Numbered from the stretch's first letter, positions 16,134 to 24,511 are shown. The stretch is 32,965 nucleotides of DNA from Gemmatimonadaceae bacterium (GCA_013361935.1 JABFXC010000195.1:1-32965), one strand, 5' to 3'. Notes: generated by a model not told the origin, from the letters alone. Program-made: numbers and translations.

Positions 16134-18185
16134 ATGTCCAAGAGCTCCCCGAGAGCGCTCGGCCGCCTCGCCATCGGCGGCGCGATCGCGCTCGCCGGCG
16201 CCATCGCCGCTCCCGTCGGCGCGCAGCAGCCGACGCGCTCGCTCGGCATCGACACCACCAACTTCGACCGCTCGGTGCGGCCGCAGGACGACTTCTTCCG
16301 CTTCGTGAACGGCGGCTGGCTCTCGCGCACCGAGATTCCCGCCGACGCGGCGAGCTGGGGCTCCTTCAACGAGCTCCGCGAGGGGAGCCGCACCGCGCTG
16401 CACAACATTCTCGAGGACGCGGCGAAGGCGAAGGCGCCGGCCGGGTCGGAGAAGCGCAAGGTCGCCGACCTCTACGCGAGCTACATGGACTCGTCGCGAA
16501 TCGAGTCGCTCGGCACGACGCCGCTGCAGCCCGAGCTGAAGCGGATCGCCGCGATCAAGTCGACGAAGGATCTTCCTGCGGCGTTCGCGCACTTCGCGCG
16601 CATTGGCATCGGCAATCCGTTCGCGGTGTTCGTCGGGCCCGACCAGAAGAGCTCGAGCGTGAACATCGTCTCGGTGAGCCAGTCGGGGCTCGGGCTTCCG
16701 GACCGCGACTACTACCTGCTGCAGGACGCGAAGATGACGGCGGTGCGCAACGCCTATCAGGGCTACATCGCGCGCCAGCTCACCCTGGCGAAGCAGCCTG
16801 ACGCCGAGGGCGCGGCGCAGCGCATCGTCGCGCTGGAGACGGCGATCGCGCAGAAGCACTGGGACCGCGCGCGGAACCGCGACCGCAACGCGACCTACAA
16901 CAAGATGAGCGTCGCCGATCTGGCGGCGAAGTCGCCCTCGTACGACTGGAAGGGCTACCTCCAGGCGGCCGGGCTCGGGAAGGCGACGGATGTGATCGTC
17001 CGCCAGCCGGACTACGTGAGCGCGGCGGACTCGATCATCGCGGCGACGCCGGCGTCGACGTGGCGCGAGTACCTGACGTTCAAGCTGCTCGACTCCTATT
17101 CCGACGAGCTGCCGGCGGCGTTCAACGAGGCCCGCTTCCAGTTCCGCGGGAAGACGCTCTCGGGCCAGCAGCAGATGTCGGCGCGCTGGAAGCGCGGCGT
17201 CGACGAGACCGCCGGCGCGCTCGGCGAGGCGTTAGGCAAGCTGTACGTCGCGCAGTACTTCAAGCCCGAGGCGAAGGCGCGGATGGACGAGATGATCCGC
17301 AACCTGCGCAAGGCGTACGAGGTCGGGATCGACAGCCTCGAGTGGATGAGCCCGGAGACGAAGGCGCAGGCGAAGGACAAGCTCGCGCACTTCACGGTGA
17401 AGATCGCCTACCCCGACAAGTGGCGCGACTACTCGTCGCTGCGCATCGTGCGCGGGGACGCGTTCGGCAACGCGATCCGCGCCAACGAATGGCAGTACGC
17501 CGACATGGTCGATCGCCTCGGCAAGCCGGTGGACCGCTCGCGCTGGGGGATGACGCCGCAGACGGTGAACGCGTACTACAACCCGAGCAACAACGAGATC
17601 GTGTTCCCGGCCGCGATCCTGCAGCCCCCGTTCTTCGATCCGAACGCGGACGACGCGACGAACTACGGGGCGATCGGCGCGGTGATCGGTCACGAGATCG
17701 GCCACGGCTTCGACGACCAGGGGCGCAAGTCGGACGGCGCTGGCAACCTCCGCGACTGGTGGACGGCGGCCGACGCGCAGGCGTTCGAGGCGCGGACGTC
17801 GAAGCTCGGCGCGCAGTACGACGCGATCAGCCCGGTCGAGGGAACGCACATCAACGGCAAGCTGACGATGGGCGAGAACATCGGCGATCTCAGTGGCCTG
17901 GCGCAGGCGTATCGTGCGTACCGCATCTCGCTGAACGGCAAGGAGCCGCCGGTGATCGGCGGGTACACCGGCGACCAGCGCTTCTTCCTCGGCTTCGCGC
18001 AGATCTGGCGGACGAAGTACCGCGACGAGGCGCTGCGGCAGCAGCTCCTGTCGGACCCGCACTCGCCGGGGATGGCGCGGGCGTACGTGCCGCTCATCAA
18101 CAACGACGTCTTCCAGAAGGCGTTCAACGTGCAGCCGGGCGACAAGATGTATCTGCCGCCGGAGCAGCGCGTGAAGATCTGGTAG
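16134..18185 (+). CDS. M13-family zinc endopeptidase (neprilysin/PepO type)
   Basis: A 683-residue exported metallopeptidase, the usual length for bacterial M13 enzymes. ATG 16134 is preceded by GGAG at 16119-16122, and a signal peptide (about 1-29, ending PVGAQQ) follows. The N-terminal domain starts with DDFFRFVNGGWL, and the catalytic domain shows NAYYNPSNNEIVFPAAIL, the zinc motif H520-E-I-G-H524, and the third ligand E581 in GENIGDLSG. The last residue is Trp, as typical for the family. It probably trims peptides in the periplasm or outside the cell. It is monocistronic: a strong terminator follows at 18209, and the next gene is convergent. Confidence 0.95.
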   Translation: MSKSSPRALGRLAIGGAIALAGAIAAPVGAQQPTRSLGIDTTNFDRSVRPQDDFFRFVNGGWLSRTEIPADAASWGSFNELREGSRTALHNILEDAAKAKAPAGSEKRKVADLYASYMDSSRIESLGTTPLQPELKRIAAIKSTKDLPAAFAHFARIGIGNPFAVFVGPDQKSSSVNIVSVSQSGLGLPDRDYYLLQDAKMTAVRNAYQGYIARQLTLAKQPDAEGAAQRIVALETAIAQKHWDRARNRDRNATYNKMSVADLAAKSPSYDWKGYLQAAGLGKATDVIVRQPDYVSAADSIIAATPASTWREYLTFKLLDSYSDELPAAFNEARFQFRGKTLSGQQQMSARWKRGVDETAGALGEALGKLYVAQYFKPEAKARMDEMIRNLRKAYEVGIDSLEWMSPETKAQAKDKLAHFTVKIAYPDKWRDYSSLRIVRGDAFGNAIRANEWQYADMVDRLGKPVDRSRWGMTPQTVNAYYNPSNNEIVFPAAILQPPFFDPNADDATNYGAIGAVIGHEIGHGFDDQGRKSDGAGNLRDWWTAADAQAFEARTSKLGAQYDAISPVEGTHINGKLTMGENIGDLSGLAQAYRAYRISLNGKEPPVIGGYTGDQRFFLGFAQIWRTKYRDEALRQQLLSDPHSPGMARAYVPLINNDVFQKAFNVQPGDKMYLPPEQRVKIW

Positions 18186-18208
18186 ACGACGCGCCTCCCG
18201 CACGACGC

Positions 18209-18247
18209 ACGAGCGCCCCCAGCCACACGGCCGGGGGCGCTCGTCTT
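18209..18247. terminator. Intrinsic terminator after the M13 peptidase
   Basis: ACGAGCGCCCCC (18209-18220) pairs perfectly with GGGGGCGCTCGT (18233-18244) across a 12-base loop, followed by CTTT. It lies between convergent genes and could serve both. Confidence 0.8.
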
Positions 18248-18261
18248 TCGCCCCCGGCTGC

Positions 18262-18969
18262 CTAACGGCGAGCCGCCTCGTATGCCGCGAGGCACGTCGC
18301 GGCGAGCGCCGCCGCGCCCAGGTAGCCGCCGAGCACGTCGGAGACCCAATGCTTCTCCTCGATGAGGCGCGGCCCCGCGGTGAGCAGGGGCGCGGCGAGC
18401 GCGAGGGGCACGGTCACCGCCGGCGGGGCGATCCCTTCCTCGCCCATGACCCACGCGGCGGTGAGCGCCACGGCGCCCGGGCCGAAGGCGTGGCCGCTCG
18501 GAAAGACCGCCTTCTTTTTCCGGCGCCGCCCGGGCGGAACGGGCGGCTGCGGAAGCCAGCGGTCGAAGGCGGGATTGAGCGCGGTCGCGACTCCGCCCGC
18601 GGCGAGGATCGCGGCGGCGCCGAGGAGACGCCGCGACCGGATGGCGGGACCGCCGCGGCGCTTCACCGACTTCGTCTCCTCGCGCGGCGCGGCGAGCACC
18701 ACTCCCGAAAGCAGCAGCGCGAAGGGAAGGTAGGTGTACCACTTCCCGATCGGCGCCATGAGCTTCGCCGCGCGGCGCGCCGGCTTGCCGCGCCGCGCGC
18801 GCGCCTTGCTGCCGAGGCGGCGGTCCGTGCCCGCGGTGTGCCGGCGAACGGTGGCGAAGTCGAGGGCGGCGAAGCCCACCGCGGCCGCCCCCGCGCCGAC
18901 ACCGAAGGCGAGCGCGCGGCGCTCGGCCAGCGGCGGTTTGAAATCGCGGAGCGCATCGAGCATCGTCAT
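18262..18969 (-). CDS. PAP2-family phosphatase, membrane protein
   Basis: A 235-residue type 2 phosphatidic-acid-phosphatase-like protein. The family motifs are visible: FPSGHAFG (second motif, with the catalytic His) and R-x5-H-W-x2-D in GPRLIEEKHWVSDVLGG (third motif). The first KxxxxxxRP motif is not well kept; a run of basic residues (GRRRKKK) precedes FPSGH instead. Several hydrophobic segments indicate a membrane protein. It may dephosphorylate lipid phosphates or undecaprenyl pyrophosphate. ATG 18967-18969 is chosen over longer basic N-termini; a second Met follows two codons later. It is divergent from the dipeptidase gene with only about 50 bases between starts. Its stop lies within a CGTTAGGC octamer. 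Confidence 0.85.
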   Translation of the reverse strand: MTMLDALRDFKPPLAERRALAFGVGAGAAAVGFAALDFATVRRHTAGTDRRLGSKARARRGKPARRAAKLMAPIGKWYTYLPFALLLSGVVLAAPREETKSVKRRGGPAIRSRRLLGAAAILAAGGVATALNPAFDRWLPQPPVPPGRRRKKKAVFPSGHAFGPGAVALTAAWVMGEEGIAPPAVTVPLALAAPLLTAGPRLIEEKHWVSDVLGGYLGAAALAATCLAAYEAARR

Positions 18970-19019
18970 GACCACCGTGAAAAGCACGAACCGTGCGCGC
19001 CCACCACTTTCCACTGCCG

Positions 19020-20051
19020 ATGCGTCGTCTCCCGATCGCCGCCGCGCTCCTGCTCCTCGCCGCCTGTCACCCCGCGCGGCGCGACGTATCCGCGCCCGTC
19101 GCGGCGGTCCCGCGGGGCGAGATACCGCCCGCCTCACCGCCGGCGCACTGGCTCCGGGTCATCGGCGAGTACGGCAGCGATTCGGCGCCGCGCATCCTGC
19201 TCGAGCGCGACGGACAGCTGTGGCTGCGGACGCGCGACGTGGAGCAGCCGGTGATCGAGCGCCACGGGACGATCGCGATCGTCCAGGCCACGGGCGATAC
19301 GACCGACGCGGTGGTCGCGCATGAGGGCGACCGCGTGAGCGCGATCGTCGTCGGCGACACCGGGTTGCTCCGTCGCGAGCTCGGCCCCGAGTCGGGCAAC
19401 CAGCTCGTCATCACCCCGGTGCGGCCGATCGCCGAGCTGCGGCGCGAGGCGATGGCCGCGACGACGCCCGCGGAAAGCGGGAGCTTCCGCGCGCCCGATC
19501 TCGTCGAGCTCGTGCGTCTCGACTCGACGATCCATCTCGAGATCCGCTACGCGACGGCGAACAATCTCTTCGCGACGCCCTTCTACTCGCAGGCGCGCGC
19601 GTTTCTCCAGCGTCCGGCCGCGGAGGCGCTGGTCCGCGTGAGCGCGGCGCTGCGGGCGCGGGGCTACGGGCTGCTCGTGCACGACGGCTATCGTCCGTGG
19701 TACGTGACGAAGATGTTCTGGGACGCGACGCCGCCGGCGAAGCACGTCTTCGTCGCCGATCCGGCGAAGGGCTCGCGGCACAATCGCGGCTGCGCGGTGG
19801 ATCTCACGCTGTACGATCGCGCGACGGGCGCGCCGGTGGAGATGGTGAGCACCTACGACGAGACGTCCGCGCGCGCATATCCCGACTATCCGGGCGGGAC
19901 GTCGCGGCAGCGCTGGTTCCGCGCGCTGCTCCGCGCGGCGATGGAGCGCGAGGGGTTCACCGTGTACGAGGCCGAGTGGTGGCACTTCGACCACGCGACG
20001 TGGCGCGACTACCCGATCATGAACGCGCCCTTCGAGTCGCTCGGGCGCTGA
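19020..20051 (+). CDS. D-alanyl-D-alanine dipeptidase (VanX/M15D-like) lipoprotein
   Basis: A 343-residue predicted lipoprotein: MRRLPIAAALLLLAAC has a clean lipobox with the acylated Cys near residue 16. GTG 18993 is an alternative, less likely start. Residues about 30-155 form an uncharacterised beta-rich N-terminal region (with IVVGDTGLLRRELGPESGNQ). The C-terminal peptidase domain has the M15D signatures DGYRPW, S-R-H254-N-x-G-C-A-V-D261 and E319-x-W-H322; His254, Asp261 and His322 are the zinc ligands and Glu319 the catalytic base. It would split D-Ala-D-Ala-type dipeptides in the periplasm. No vanA or vanH is nearby, so a housekeeping cell-wall recycling role is more likely than glycopeptide resistance. 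Confidence 0.9.
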   Translation: MRRLPIAAALLLLAACHPARRDVSAPVAAVPRGEIPPASPPAHWLRVIGEYGSDSAPRILLERDGQLWLRTRDVEQPVIERHGTIAIVQATGDTTDAVVAHEGDRVSAIVVGDTGLLRRELGPESGNQLVITPVRPIAELRREAMAATTPAESGSFRAPDLVELVRLDSTIHLEIRYATANNLFATPFYSQARAFLQRPAAEALVRVSAALRARGYGLLVHDGYRPWYVTKMFWDATPPAKHVFVADPAKGSRHNRGCAVDLTLYDRATGAPVEMVSTYDETSARAYPDYPGGTSRQRWFRALLRAAMEREGFTVYEAEWWHFDHATWRDYPIMNAPFESLGR

Positions 20052-20081
20052 CGGACGCGTCGGCGGATCGCCGTAAGATCG

Positions 20082-20093
20082 TCACGATCGTGA
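20082..20093. promoter_or_regulatory. 12-bp perfect palindrome upstream of the nirK-like gene
   Basis: TCACGATCGTGA is a perfect dyad about 100 bases before the copper-oxidase ATG and about 30 bases after the dipeptidase stop. It could be an operator for a dimeric regulator. It does not match the NnrR/FNR or NsrR consensus. A GC-rich hairpin follows at about 20106-20127 (CGCCGGC with GCCGGCG) without a U-run. Confidence 0.35.
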
Positions 20094-20196
20094 TCGTCCC
20101 GGCCTGCGCCGGCTGAGCGCCGGCGGGAAGCGGGCATGGCGGTTGCGGCAACGCGCGGGTCACCACTCACTCGCGCGTCGCGCAAAGGAGAACGTC

Positions 20197-21441
20197 ATGT
20201 CGCCCACCGAATCGCCGCGTCTGTCCGATCTCGTCGAAGATCTCGAAGCGAAGCGCGAGGACGCGTCGAGCGGGGAGAGGCAGATCCTCGTGCTCGGCGC
20301 CCCGCAGCTGGAGCGGCTGAATGGCATGCTCGAGACGCCGAGCAATCGCCGCGTCTTCCTCGCGCGCGCGTCGACGCTGTCGCTGGCGATCCCCGGCCTC
20401 GGCGCCGCGCTCGCCGCGTGCTCGCCGGGGAAGAGCGGGGGACGGGACAGCGCCACGGCGCGCGCCGCCCAGGGCGCGACGACGAGCACCGGCGTCCCGC
20501 GCACGCACAACTCGGACAGCCGCCTCGACTCCGCGGTGCTCGAGCACGAGCATCGGCCGGCGACTTCGGCGACGGGCACCGCGACGCAGGGCGCGCAGGA
20601 CGCGACCTTCCGCCGCTATGCGCCGGAGCTGCCGCCGCTGCCGGGGAGCGGCAAGCAGCAGCTGCACTGGCACTCGCGCGAGACGCCGGTGCGCATCTCC
20701 GACGATACCGTCGTCGCGGCGTGGACGTTCGAGGGAGACATCCCCGGGCCGATCGTGCACACGCGCGTCGGCGACACGGTGGAGTTCACGCTGACGAACG
20801 ACGCGAACATTCCGCACTCGATGGACTTCCACGCCGCGCAGATCAACCCGAAGGAGGCGTTCCGCTCGGTGGCGAAGGGGCAGTCGGTGAGCTTCGCGTT
20901 CAAGCCGAAGTACGCGGGCGCGTTCATGTACCACTGCGGCACCGCGCCGGTGCTCATGCACATCGGCTCGGGGATGTTCGGGGCGATCATCGTGTCACCC
21001 GCGTCTCCGCTGCCCCCGGCGAAGGAGTTCGTGCTCGTGCAGAGCGAGTTCTACCTCGAGGAGCCGCAGAACGGGGTGCGCGCCTTCGACTACAGCAAGA
21101 TGCTCTCGACGCTCCCCGATTTCGTCACCTTCAACTGCCGCCCCAACCAGTACCTGAAGGAGCCGATCCACGTGAAGGTGGGTGACCGCGTGCGCTTCTG
21201 GCTGGTGAACGCGGGGCCGACGCACCCGTGCAACTTCCACGTCGTGGGCGAGCAGTTCGACACGATGTATCTCGGCGCCCCGCCGGCGACGCCCATCCGC
21301 GGCGTCCAGACTTGGGACGTCCCGCCAGGCGGCGGGATGTGCTTCGAGCTCCTCTGCGACGTCGCCGGCGAGTTCCCCTTCGTGAACCACGGCTTCGGGC
21401 ACGGGCAGAAGGGAGCGATCGGGCTGCTCGTCGTTTCTTAG
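20197..21441 (+). CDS. NirK-type two-domain copper oxidase (putative nitrite reductase), Tat-exported lipoprotein
   Basis: A 414-residue protein with two cupredoxin domains. Type 1 copper ligands: H207 in IPHSMDFH, C247 in MYHC, H255 and M260 in H-x4-M. Type 2 ligands: H212, H246 and H398 (FVNHGFGHG). The catalytic Asp of nitrite reductases (D210) and the second-sphere His (H348 in CNFHVVG) are also present, so all known NirK residues are kept. Spacing C247-H255 is one residue shorter than in classic NirK. ATG 20197 has AAAGGAG 6 bases upstream. A twin-arginine motif N-R51-R52-VFL and lipobox LAAC75 lie after an odd 43-residue N-terminal stretch; ATG 20326 would give a standard-length Tat signal. 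Product: likely periplasmic nitrite reduction to NO; other copper-oxidase activity is possible. Confidence 0.85.
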   Translation: MSPTESPRLSDLVEDLEAKREDASSGERQILVLGAPQLERLNGMLETPSNRRVFLARASTLSLAIPGLGAALAACSPGKSGGRDSATARAAQGATTSTGVPRTHNSDSRLDSAVLEHEHRPATSATGTATQGAQDATFRRYAPELPPLPGSGKQQLHWHSRETPVRISDDTVVAAWTFEGDIPGPIVHTRVGDTVEFTLTNDANIPHSMDFHAAQINPKEAFRSVAKGQSVSFAFKPKYAGAFMYHCGTAPVLMHIGSGMFGAIIVSPASPLPPAKEFVLVQSEFYLEEPQNGVRAFDYSKMLSTLPDFVTFNCRPNQYLKEPIHVKVGDRVRFWLVNAGPTHPCNFHVVGEQFDTMYLGAPPATPIRGVQTWDVPPGGGMCFELLCDVAGEFPFVNHGFGHGQKGAIGLLVVS

Positions 21442-21513
21442 GGCCCAGGGGCCAGGCGGAAGGAACTGCGTTGACTGCAGTTTCCGCCGTTCCTGACGCC
21501 TGGCACCTGGCCT
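21442..21513. repeat. Palindromic intergenic repeat, copy 3
   Basis: GCCAGGCGGAAGGAAC (21451-21466) faces GTTCCTGACGCCTGGC (21489-21504), with further pairing of GGCC-rich ends. The core is shared with the repeat at 5045-5127 and in part with that at 3977-4048. It starts directly after the nirK-like stop and ends at the globin stop. Confidence 0.75.
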
Positions 21514-21514
21514 C

Positions 21515-21958
21515 TCACGGTATCTCCCGGTACTCGAACGCCGGAGGAATGCCGAGTCTCAGCTGCATGCTGTAGGCGACGCGGTGGCCGAGGGCCTTCA
21601 TGAGCTCAGCGTTAGGCCCGACGTGTGATGCGTCGACGGTGTGCTCGAGGGTGGCGAGCCAGCGGGCGAAGTGCTCGGCGGTGAGGCCGGGCATCTCGAG
21701 ATGCGGGCGGAAGGCGTTGCCGGCGTAGCGTCCCGAGTGGAACATGATCGTCGACCAGAAGTCGGCGATGCGCGGGATGTGCTCCACCATGTCGACCGGC
21801 GCGAAGTACGGTGCGAGCAGCTCGTCGCGCTCGACCGTCGCGTAGAAGCGCGTGAGCAGCGGCTCGAGGTCCTCGTCTTTCAGATCGGGACGCGAGTCGT
21901 CGCGCTCGAGCTCGCGAAGGGGACGAGGATCGCCGGGGACGATCGGGAGAGGGGACAT
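21515..21958 (-). CDS. Group III truncated hemoglobin
   Basis: A 147-residue globin. The sequence has the trHbIII layout: LLTRFYATVERDELLAPYF (helices A-B), HIPRIADFWSTIMFHSGRY (C-E region) and FRPHLEMPGLTAEHFARWLA, in which H86 is the likely proximal heme ligand. The first about 22 residues are extra and acidic/Pro-rich. ATG 21956-21958 has a weak ribosome site. Group III globins are linked to nitrosative stress or respiration; the convergent NirK-like gene, which would produce NO, makes NO detoxification or buffering a sensible role here, though this is inference. Confidence 0.9.
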   Translation of the reverse strand: MSPLPIVPGDPRPLRELERDDSRPDLKDEDLEPLLTRFYATVERDELLAPYFAPVDMVEHIPRIADFWSTIMFHSGRYAGNAFRPHLEMPGLTAEHFARWLATLEHTVDASHVGPNAELMKALGHRVAYSMQLRLGIPPAFEYREIP

Positions 21959-22013
21959 ATCCGGAATCTATCGCGGCGTGCGCTGGTTCCTCGTGGTTTC
22001 CTGGATCTGTGCG

Positions 22014-22116
22014 TTCGCGGGGAGGCCGGGAGTCCGGGAGAACTGCTCGGGGAGGTCCGTTCAATCAGAACAACGCTCTCGCAGCAGCTCTCCCCACCTC
22101 CCGTTCTCCCCGCGAA
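22014..22116. repeat. Long imperfect inverted repeat upstream of the globin gene
   Basis: A 34-base arm at 22014-22047 is complementary to 22083-22116 with about 7 mismatches (the outer 11 bases, TTCGCGGGGAG, are perfect). The spacer is 35 bases. It lies in the 242-base gap between the globin start and the SDR stop and has no coding potential. It resembles the other palindromic intergenic elements in size but not in sequence. Confidence 0.7.
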
Positions 22117-22200
22117 AGGCAGAGATCGAAGACCGCCACTCGAGTCCCAACGCACGGCGCGAAGGACGCGCGCGAAGCGGGCGCGCGAGAAGCACCCGCA

Positions 22201-22941
22201 TCACAGCCGATCCAGCCGCCCTCCATCCACGACGATCGCCGCGCCCTGGACGAACTTCGCCTCGTCCGACGCGAGAAATGCGATCACCGCGGCGAGATCC
22301 GCGGGGTCGCCGACCATCTTCCGGTCCACCTGCTCGACGCCGGACTTCACGTTCGGATTGTCCCAGAGCATCGGAGTGTCCACCGCGCCGGGGAGCACCG
22401 CGTTCACGCGGATGCCCGCCGCGCTCCCCTCGATCGCCGCCGATCTCGTGAGCGAGACGAGCGCCGCCTTCGCCGCGGCGTAGGGGGCGACCTTCGGCTC
22501 GGTCTCCACCGCGTGGATGCTCGCGACGTTGACGATCGCGCCGCCGCGCTTCATCCGCGCGAACGCCTGCTTGATGAAGAAGAACGCGCCGAGGAGGTCG
22601 ACGTCGAGCACGCGGTGCCAGTCGCCGGCATCGAGCTGGGAGAGCGGCTTGAAGGTCATCACCCCGGCGTTGTTGACGACGACGTCGAGCGAGCCGCCGC
22701 GCTCCACGGCGCGCGCGACGCAGCGCGCCACCTGCGCTTCGTCGGAGACGTCGCAGCCGCAGGCCCAGGCGTCGGCGGCGCCGGCGCGCTTCACCTGCTC
22801 GGCGGCCTCCGCGGCCTTGCCCTCGTCGCGGTCGGCGATGACGACGCGCGCGCCCTCGCTCGCGAAGCGTGTCGCGGTCGCGAGACCGATCCCGCTCGCC
22901 GCGCCCGTGACGATGACGGTGCGTCCGGCGAATCGCGTCAT
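22201..22941 (-). CDS. Short-chain dehydrogenase/reductase, FabG-like
   Basis: A 246-residue classical SDR. Cofactor motif TGAASGIG near residues 11-18, NNAGV near 90, active-site Ser in NVASIHAVE, and Y-x3-K in PYAAAKAALVSL. The C-terminus (FLASDEAKFVQGAAIVVDGG) matches sugar-alcohol or 3-oxoacyl reductases of this family. ATG 22939-22941 overlaps the glycosidase stop (ATGA), so it is co-translated with that gene and may act on the sugar released. The exact substrate is unknown. A different SDR at 10426 is not closely related. Confidence 0.9.
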   Translation of the reverse strand: MTRFAGRTVIVTGAASGIGLATATRFASEGARVVIADRDEGKAAEAAEQVKRAGAADAWACGCDVSDEAQVARCVARAVERGGSLDVVVNNAGVMTFKPLSQLDAGDWHRVLDVDLLGAFFFIKQAFARMKRGGAIVNVASIHAVETEPKVAPYAAAKAALVSLTRSAAIEGSAAGIRVNAVLPGAVDTPMLWDNPNVKSGVEQVDRKMVGDPADLAAVIAFLASDEAKFVQGAAIVVDGGRLDRL

Positions 22942-24356
22942 GACGTGCTCGCGTGCTGCGTCACCGCCGCCGCCGGGTCGCTCTTCGCGCCGTTGCCGGC
23001 GACGGTCTCGCTGGGAGGAGGGGTCTGCTGCCGCGTCCGCGGCTGGCCCGTGTCGTCGTCGTGCACGCGCCGATTCCGCCGCCGTGCCTCGGACTCCATC
23101 TGCGAGACGAGCGGATCGCCCTGCCGGCTCGGCGGAAAGGCGGGGAGCGAGAGCACGACGCTCTGCGTCGGGAGCACCTCGCGCCACTCGCGAATCAGGT
23201 CGCGATACGCCGTTCCCACCGGGCGGATGTTGCGGTCGAGATCGTAGAGCCCGCGCGGGTTGACGCGATGGTGCCGCTCGCGCAGGGCGCTGTCCCAGTC
23301 CACCTGATCGGTGAGCGAGTACCAGGTGAAGCCGAGGATCGGCAGGCCGTCGTTGCGGACGCGCAGGACGTTCGCCCACTCCTTGCGCAGCCAGGCGACC
23401 GCCTCGTCGCCGCGCGGCCCCTGATCGACGTTGGTCTCCGTGTGCATCACGGGGAGACGATAGCGCTGGTAGTACTCCGTGGTGATCACGTGGTAGCCGA
23501 AGATCTCGCCCGCGGCGTGCGCGCGTCCCCCGGCGTCGACGATGTGCTCGTTGGTCGCGTAGTAGTCGTTCCCCATCACGCAGTGGTGCTTCATGCTCTG
23601 TCCGAGGAAGAACTCGTACTGCTCGCGCGTCATCCCGTTGTCGAGGAGGTAGACGTACATCTCCGAGCCGACGCGCCGCCCGTAGTTGAGGTCGAGCGAG
23701 AGGAAGCGGATCTCGTTCATGACCTCGGCCGGCCCGATCGCCCCCGGGTTCAGGGCGTGGTAGTACTCCGAGGACTCGCTCTGGACGAAGATCGCGTCGG
23801 GGCGGACGTCGAGGATCTCGCGCATCGCGAGGACGTTCGCGCGGACCAGGTGGCCGAGGGCAGTGACGAAGCCGCGGTCGGAGGAGAGCTGCTCGTTCCA
23901 CCAGCCGTAGCGCGCGGAGAAGAGCGCGCAGACGTACATCTCGTTCACCGGCGTGTAGAACTGCACCCAGGGAAAGCGCTCGGCGAAGGCGCGCGCGTAG
24001 CGGGCGAAGAGCGCGGGGAAGTCGGGGTTCTGGAAGTTTCCGACCCAGTCGGGGACTCCGAAGTGGCAGAGGTCGGCGATGGGGGTGATGTCGCGCCGCC
24101 GGAGCTCGGCGAAGGTCTCGTCGGCGAAGGCCCAGTCGTAGCGGTCGGCGCCGCGCCAGGTGGTGTGCAGGGGCGGGCCGTAGCGGAGATGGTGGATCGT
24201 CAGGTCGTCGACGCGATCGAAATCGTCGCGCCAGCGATCGTAGTGGCGGCAGAGCTCCATCTCGTCCACGCGTACGCGTCCGCCGTCGATCGTCGGATAA
24301 CTGTTCTCGACGCCTGTCGCGAACATGAAATACGTCGTCGCCGGGCGGTGTGCCAT
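22938..24356 (-). CDS. GH1-like glycoside hydrolase
   Basis: A 472-residue family-1-type TIM-barrel protein. The acid/base Glu is E139 in FYTPVNEM (family usually TFNEP) and the nucleophile is E307 in MHTETN (family usually TENG). [10 protein letters not shown] corresponds to the conserved SLLDNFEW segment. The motifs deviate from typical beta-glucosidases, so the subfamily and sugar are uncertain. ATG 24354-24356 is used; a GTG at 24374 is also possible, and neither has a clear ribosome site. No signal peptide. The last about 70 residues are hydrophilic and probably disordered (Arg/Gln/Pro-rich). It forms a two-gene operon with the SDR. Confidence 0.82.
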   Translation of the reverse strand: MAHRPATTYFMFATGVENSYPTIDGGRVRVDEMELCRHYDRWRDDFDRVDDLTIHHLRYGPPLHTTWRGADRYDWAFADETFAELRRRDITPIADLCHFGVPDWVGNFQNPDFPALFARYARAFAERFPWVQFYTPVNEMYVCALFSARYGWWNEQLSSDRGFVTALGHLVRANVLAMREILDVRPDAIFVQSESSEYYHALNPGAIGPAEVMNEIRFLSLDLNYGRRVGSEMYVYLLDNGMTREQYEFFLGQSMKHHCVMGNDYYATNEHIVDAGGRAHAAGEIFGYHVITTEYYQRYRLPVMHTETNVDQGPRGDEAVAWLRKEWANVLRVRNDGLPILGFTWYSLTDQVDWDSALRERHHRVNPRGLYDLDRNIRPVGTAYRDLIREWREVLPTQSVVLSLPAFPPSRQGDPLVSQMESEARRRNRRVHDDDTGQPRTRQQTPPPSETVAGNGAKSDPAAAVTQHASTS

Positions 24357-24401
24357 CGGGAGCGAGATCCGCACGATCCGTGCACGATCCGAGATTCATG
24401 G

Positions 24402-24430
24402 TTGCGCGGAGCGCCCTGGTCGCTTACATT
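24402..24430 (+). promoter_or_regulatory. Sigma-70-like promoter upstream of the cold-shock gene
   Basis: TTGCGC (24402-24407) and TACATT (24425-24430) are separated by exactly 17 bases. Transcription would begin near 24437, giving a leader of about 210 bases before the cold-shock ATG. Confidence 0.5.
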
Positions 24431-24436
24431 GCATCA

Positions 24437-24511
24437 GCGACACATGCGCTTCGGCGCGTGGACAAGTTCCGCAGGAAACAAGGGGCCTGCCAATGCGAGC
24501 GGGCCCCTTTT
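24437..24511 (+). ncRNA. Putative structured leader or small RNA upstream of the cold-shock gene
   Basis: CATGCGC (24443-24449), a TTCG tetraloop and GCGCGTG (24454-24460) form a very stable 7-bp hairpin (one G-U pair). An intrinsic-terminator-like hairpin AAGGGGCC/GGCCCCTT with TTTT ends at 24511. With the promoter at 24402-24430 this makes an about 75-base transcription unit that could be an independent sRNA, or an attenuator within the cold-shock leader. Confidence 0.4.
24480..24511 (+). terminator. Terminator or attenuator hairpin in the cold-shock leader
   Basis: AAGGGGCC (24480-24487) pairs with GGCCCCTT (24502-24509) across 14 bases, followed by a short T-run (24508-24511). It lies about 140 bases before the cold-shock ATG, so read-through would be needed if the only promoter is that at 24402. 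Confidence 0.55.

Noticed and set aside
19020..20051. Glycopeptide resistance locus
   Set aside because: Only a VanX-like dipeptidase is present; no ligase, dehydrogenase or two-component pair is nearby.
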